Below are positions 60,465-64,000 of a stretch of 64,000 nucleotides of DNA, one piece after another. The notes beneath the pieces are model-generated. The model made no database searches and was not told where the DNA came from. It saw only the letters and a list, made by a program, of their open reading frames with translations. This stretch comes from Lates calcarifer. Lineage: Eukaryota; Chordata; Actinopteri; Centropomidae. Positions within the stretch are counted from its first letter, which is position 1. Every line of letters starts with the position of its first letter. The DNA lies in the NCBI RefSeq assembly GCF_001640805.2, contig NC_066833.1, positions 13,472,183 to 13,536,182 on the forward strand. Direction: 5' to 3'. The position numbers and the translations under genes were made by a program.

Positions 60465-60815
60465 CTTTGAGGCTACAATTTCAGACTTAACTAAGTCATT
60501 CACTAGTGTCTTGGCAGCGTTTATGGGTTCTTTAGACAGGTCTCTCACTGGTTTTCTTTCCAGGGTCATTGAAATCTTTGGCTTCCTACCTCTGCCAGGC
60601 TTGTTCTGCACAGTGTGGCTCTCCTTGAATTTCTCGGTGACGTTTCTCATTTGAGTTCTTGACGCTTGGAAATACTGTTATAACTTTGTATATCCTTCTC
60701 CTGCTTCCTGAGCATCGACAATTCTTCAAGTCTACAGTGATTTCCTTAGTTTTTGGCATGATGCTTTCTCAAGTGACAGCTCAAATCTTAACTGAAGTTT
60801 TTATACCGCGTGTAA
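60465..60815 (-). pseudogene. Tc1-like transposase N-terminal remnant inside unit A
   Basis: On the minus strand, MPKTKEITVDLKN at the start (about 60760) and, in a shifted frame from 60650, RNVTEKFKESHTVQNKPGRG then RKPKISMTLERKPVRDLSKE and AAKTLVNDL. This is the paired helix-turn-helix DNA-binding region of a Tc1 transposase (GRGRKPK being the usual GRP-like hinge). It is frameshifted, lacks the catalytic domain and has no terminal repeats that I can see. It belongs to a different subfamily from the remnant at 58903-59240. Confidence 0.8.
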
Positions 60816-60907
60816 AGCAGCTCTTGGCTCTCCTGACTGTAACCTCTCTGTGGCAGCTTCTCACAGACTCAATCAACTCCTCTTCCCCTCCCCCTCAAAC
60901 ACAAACA

Positions 60908-60944
<37 letters not shown>

Positions 60945-61885
60945 ACCCCCTTCCAAAAACCCATCAAAGAGTAATACAATGGCTCCATCTATAGGATAAA
61001 GTAGAGAGTCGCAACAGGAAGTTACCCCAAAATCTGAGGTTTCAAACAGGAAGTTGGGTTTCTGAACTTTGACGGGCCAGAACCGGCACACGCTTCGACC
61101 AAAACTCACAATTTTCGGAGCCAGTCTTCCAAAAAATCCTCAAGGAGGGGCTGACAACATTTGAAGTGAATCTGGTCACCCGTCTAGAAACTGGACATCA
61201 CACTATAAAATATGTCATTTCCTGCTATAAATAGGTGGCGCTACAACAATTGTATGAATATTGACATATGGATGTGTGCAGATAGGTACCATTAACAATC
61301 CTGTAAAGTTTGATGCAGTTTGGACAAAGTATGGCCGAAATATAGCAAATATAAAGCAACTTCCTGTTTCGTTGCGAGTAATCGAACTTTGAGGGGCCAT
61401 AACTTCCACGCCCTTCAATGAAAAGTCCGAAACTTTTGCAATTTAACTTCGTCTATGTCTTAAGAACAAATTATCAAATTTTGAAGTCAATCGGATAATG
61501 CGTCTAGGACTAGTTCGCGTTCAAGCGACCCCTGGAAATGGCCAAAAACACACAATTTTTTCACCTTCCGGTCAAAATAAAAATACTTTCTGTTGGGTTT
61601 AGAATATGGCTCCAAGAGACTTTTTGGTGCGTCATGGGATGTTACATATGTGTGCAGATTTTCAGATTTTTAGGCGCAACGGGCTTGAGGGGCTGTTCCG
61701 TTTAAAAATGTAGGTGGCGCTACCGAGGCCATTTTGCCACACCCATGCTCAAGACCCCTAAATTCTTAAATTTTTCGCCGTGCCTGACGCGTCTGCAAAT
61801 TTTCAGGAGTTTTGACGCATGTTAAGGCCTTCAAAAAGGCGATCAAAGAGGCGGAAAAAGAAGAAAAAAAATAATAATAATAATA

Positions 61886-64000
61886 ATTAAAGCTGCGAGC
61901 AGCGTTGAACGGGCCCTCGCACCCGGCGCCCGTCGGGGGAGCAGCGACCGCGGGACCCCGGCAACCGCGGGGTCAACGCAGGTCGCAGGGCACACGCTGG
62001 CGTAACAGTTCACACTTCCCAGATGTAAAAATTTTAAATAAAAGCTTTTATGCTAATTATTTTCTGTGATAATATTTTTCAGAGCTCATCATCTGTGACA
62101 GCTCTTGGCTCTCCTGACTGTAACCTCTCTGTGGCAGCTTCTCACAGACTCAATCAACTCCTCTTCCCCTCCCCCCTCAAACACAAACACACACACACAC
62201 ACACACACAGATACCCCCTCCCAAAAGGAGATAAAACTCAGTTTTAACTTGAGTTTACAAGCTTTGAGCTTTGAGCAAAAGCATTTTTTTTAAGTTCTGT
62301 TACTGGGTGCATATATAAATCATTTGTGCTTAAACAAGGCTTATAATGAAGTTATTTGAACAGTGAATATCTCATCTGCCTAAAGTCAGGGCGAAGCCAC
62401 TAACCAGCTGTAGGGATGGGTATCATTAGGATTTTATCTTTATCCATACAGACCCCTATCAGTCCAGCTCAGACTGTTACTGGTTTAAGAGAGTGAAGTT
62501 TATAGCAATTTGCAAAATTTGGAGATTAGTGACAAACTAACCAGTTAGACTACATACAGACAAGCTTTCATTTTAGCTGTTAGTAACAGTTTGCCATGAG
62601 CTTAACCAGCGTGCTGTGCTTCCTGTTAAACATGTCATGAGACTGTGGACAACGCTGAAAATATTACTTTACTAACTACTGGCCGAACAGGCGCTTTTAC
62701 AAAGAAAAGGTAAAGGCCAGCAGCTTTTACTTTTCAATGCACTTGTCGTCAACTTGAGTGGCTTATATTCAGCTGGTTCACCTCGACGCCGGTGGATGTA
62801 GACGTGCACTTTTCCTGTCGCCGTACACTGTGTAACATGAAAATATCAGCCGACCCCTTGTGAAATTTCCTAACTGATCAAAACCAAACTGTAAAGATTT
62901 TGGTCAAGGGAGACATATGGTAAGATTACATGAATTCAAAATAACCTACAATTCCTTCAAATTAATTTGAAGCCAGTTTAATTTTTTGAGCCAGCTTTGA
63001 CATCTGCAGATATGAGTTTCTGAAGAGGGGCCTGCTGAGGTTAGATGTGCTGAATAATATCCATTTTTCATATCAGAAAAAACACTGCATTAAACATTGT
63101 CTTAGCTCACTGAGCTGAGGTCAACAGGTAATATAACCAACCTGTGAGGTGGCTCACCCCCGTAAGATAAACACATAAATGAACGCTGATAGAACCGATA
63201 ATTAAAGGCACATCAGTGACAGGGAATGCTATTAAAACTAAACTATAAACTGGTGACATTAACTGCAAAAGAAGATTTTTATTGATACATTTCAGGTAGA
63301 ATTTAGTTTTCAATAAGGAAAACGCTGTAAGAAACCTGAATTTGTTGCAACAAATTTAAAATAAAAGCTTTTATGCTAATTATTTTCTGTGATAATATTT
63401 TTCAGAGCTCATCATCTGTGACAGCTCATGGCTCTCTTGACTGTATCCTCCCCTGTGTTAGCTTCTCACAGACTCAATCAACTCCTCTTCCCCTCCCCCC
63501 TCAAACACAAACACAAACACACACACACAGAGACCCCCTTCCAAAAACCCATCAAAGAGTAATACAATGGCTCCATCTGTAGGATAAAGTAGAGAGTCGC
63601 AACAGGAAGTTACCCCAAAATCTGAGGTTTCAAACAGGAAGTTGGGTTTCCGAACTTTGACGGGCCAGAACCGGCACACGCTTCGACCAAAACTCACAAT
63701 TTTCGGAGCCAGTCTTCCAAAAATCCTTAAGTCTGTCCTGACAACATTTGAAGTGAATCTGGTCACCCGTCTAGAAACTGGACATCACACCATAAAATAT
63801 GTCATTTCCTGCTATAAATAGGTGGTGCTACAACAATTGTATGAATATTGACATATGGATGTGTGCAGATAGGTACCATTAACAATCCTGTAAAGTTTGA
63901 TGCAGTTTGGACAAAGTACGGCCGAAATATAGCAAATTTAAAGCAACTTCCTGTTTTGTGGCGAGTGATCGAACTTTGAGGGGCCATAACTTCCACGCCC
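61886..64000. repeat. 2.5-kb tandem repeat unit B (runs off the window)
   Basis: Nearly identical to unit A from 61886 to about 62936 (A: 59381-60450), with small differences. It then diverges: instead of the Tc1 fragment it has about 420 bp of unrelated AT-rich DNA (62937-63356). From 63357 the CA module and tail return, matching A's 59528 onward and 60942 onward, and continue to the window end. Confidence 0.85.

Larger units (their letters stand above)
59381..61885. repeat. 2.5-kb tandem repeat unit A
   Basis: Begins ATTAAAGCTGCGAGCAGCGT with a GC-rich head, followed by a CA-containing module (59529-59708), an AT-rich module to about 60450, a Tc1 fragment, a second partial CA module (about 60815-60941), and a tail (60942-61885) ending in an (AAT)n run. 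The identical head starts again at 61886, an offset of 2505 bp, so the units lie head to tail. The head and tail phrases (GGGCCCTCGCACCCGGCGCC, AGGTGGCGCTAC, GGGGCCATAACTTCCACGCC) are familiar as a very abundant percomorph repeat; no coding capacity and no class assigned. Confidence 0.85.
37003..64000 (+). other. sh3rf3: sh3rf3 intron 1 (part)
   Basis: 27 kb with no recognisable coding exon on either strand; in human the first SH3RF3 intron is also very long. I searched for the next expected exon, which should begin near NPCLLPYGKALYSYEG, and did not see it. Contents are microsatellites, Tc1-like remnants and dispersed repeats, annotated separately. The intron assignment is an inference, because the second exon is not in view. 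Confidence 0.6.

Noticed and set aside
60453..60650. A 65-codon frame as a real DNA-binding protein gene
   Set aside because: It is the N-terminal piece of a Tc1 transposase, frameshifted upstream and cut off downstream, inside a repeat unit.
1..64000. CRISPR arrays, operons, phage or viral genes
   Set aside because: None seen. The short tandem repeats are microsatellites without regular unique spacers, and the gene structure is that of a vertebrate.

Overview
This window is vertebrate genomic DNA, most likely from a spiny-rayed teleost. The evidence is introns with GT-AG boundaries, very dense CA/GT and GA/CT microsatellites, Tc1-like transposon remnants, a tRNA-derived SINE, and fish-type fold-back and hAT-like short elements. 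There is no bacterial gene organisation, no operon and no CRISPR array.

Left half (minus strand): a complete coding set for edar, the ectodysplasin A receptor (TNF receptor superfamily). I assembled eleven coding exons by hand, from the start codon at 19135 to the stop at 637. All splice phases agree and give a 543-residue receptor: signal peptide, 14 extracellular cysteines, one transmembrane segment and a C-terminal death domain. A non-coding first exon probably lies near 30316-30690.

Middle (about 30.7-36.2 kb): a short intergenic region separating edar from a divergently transcribed neighbour. It holds a hAT-like non-autonomous element, CT-rich and CA arrays, and a near-perfect 43-bp hairpin.

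Right half (plus strand): a GC-rich promoter and the first coding exon of sh3rf3 (POSH2, RING-type E3 ligase), 36589-37002. The rest of the window is consistent with its first intron; I found no further exon. EDAR and SH3RF3 are also neighbours in human (2q13), which supports both calls.

The right edge (58.8-64.0 kb) is a nested repeat block. Two partial copies of one dispersed repeat flank a broken Tc1 transposase remnant. Next come two head-to-tail copies of a repeat unit of about 2.5 kb, one carrying a second Tc1 fragment with a 26-bp palindrome at the junction.

The two genes need not act in one pathway. edar signals through EDARADD/TRAF to NF-kB in skin appendage formation, and SH3RF3 is a JNK-pathway scaffold and ligase. 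I found no convincing undescribed biological system. The most useful observations are fish-type edar protein features, CA repeats beside splice donors of in-frame edar exons, and the rearranged repeat structures.
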